Assembly: GCF_012276755.1 (NCBI RefSeq) | Contig: NZ_JAAXKX010000007.1 | Location: 102,317 to 145,905 of the forward strand | Source: Marichromatium bheemlicum | Lineage (GTDB): Bacteria; Pseudomonadota; Gammaproteobacteria; Chromatiales; Chromatiaceae | Direction of reading: 5' to 3' | DNA length: 43,589 bases | Shown here: positions 43,509 to 43,589 of the stretch, one piece after another | How the letters are laid out: the number at the start of each line of letters is the position of its first letter | Numbering within the stretch: position 1 is the stretch's first letter | Notes under the pieces: model-generated | What the model was told of the DNA's origin: nothing | What the model saw: only the letters and a program-made list of their open reading frames with translations | Databases searched by the model: none | Program-made: the position numbers and the translations under genes

Positions 43509-43540
43509 CCTTTGCGCACTTTGCGGCCTTGCGGTTGAAC
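43509..43540 (-). repeat. Dispersed repeat, copy E (inverted, diverged end)
   Basis: On the minus strand it begins GTTCAACCGCAAGGCCGC and continues AAAGTGCGCAAAGG. The end differs from other copies (TTCAACCGC instead of TTGAACCGC). With copy D it brackets a possible stem-loop element. Confidence 0.6.
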
Positions 43541-43571
43541 ATCCAGGCCGTCAGCCGTCAGCCACCGGAAG

Positions 43572-43589
43572 GTTGAACTGCAAAGTCGC
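43572..43589 (+). repeat. Dispersed repeat, copy F (cut by the window edge)
   Basis: GTTGAACTGCAAAGTCGC matches the first 18 bases of copy D with one change, then the window ends. It is preceded by GTCAGCCGTCAGCC, a flank type also seen in the cutA-fxsA spacer. Confidence 0.55.

Overview
The window is a GC-rich (my estimate is in the upper 60s percent), gene-dense chromosomal segment of a gammaproteobacterium. The gene content and orders (hslVU, ubiE-ubiJ-ubiB, cutA-dsbD-tlpA, aroQ-accB-accC, fxsA-groES-groEL), a sulfide:quinone oxidoreductase-like flavoprotein and the heavy investment in compatible-solute and potassium uptake suggest a moderately halophilic purple sulfur bacterium (Chromatiaceae, perhaps Marichromatium-like). 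That assignment is inference: no rRNA or photosynthesis gene is present to confirm it.

Layout. 1-424: truncated small heat-shock protein. 536-3943: three-domain lysophospholipid transporter / acyltransferase / acyl-ACP synthetase fusion. 4037-6360: SQR-like flavoprotein with a DUF1641 partner and a divergent winged-helix regulator. 6457-18589: a 12-kb osmoadaptation block, all on the minus strand: BCCT carrier, TrkH potassium channel, a glycosyltransferase, then a glycine betaine/proline-type ABC operon in the order proV, proW, binding protein 4, porin, binding proteins 3, 2 and 1. 18937-20961: hslV-hslU. 21008-25404: DUF971 protein, ubiE, ubiJ, ubiB and a small methyltransferase. 25401-30039: two adjacent multidomain histidine kinases. 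30145-31287: FMN alpha-hydroxyacid dehydrogenase. 31379-34091: overlapping genes for a GNAT/C39-peptidase fusion and a RimK-like ATP-grasp ligase. 34125-39801: accC, accB, aroQ, tlpA, dsbD and cutA on the minus strand. 39802-40609: an 808-bp intergenic patch packed with repeats. 40610-43313: fxsA and groESL with a CIRCE operator, followed by a classic terminator and further repeat copies to the window end.

How it fits together. The osmotic block combines ion uptake (TrkH), a secondary betaine-type carrier (BCCT) and a high-affinity ABC importer with four distinct periplasmic binding proteins and its own predicted outer-membrane pore, so one transcript could supply a complete outer-membrane-to-cytoplasm route for several related solutes. 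This is the most unusual arrangement in the window. The second candidate for an under-described system is the acetyltransferase/peptidase plus ATP-grasp pair, which looks like a small peptide-synthesis or peptide-tagging module. Other departures from the textbook are a DsbD with a duplicated N-terminal domain, tandem hairpins between accB and accC, and paired inverted repeats in the proV-hslV divergent region. Many gene junctions carry perfect GC-rich hairpins without T-tracts; only the groEL terminator has the classical form.
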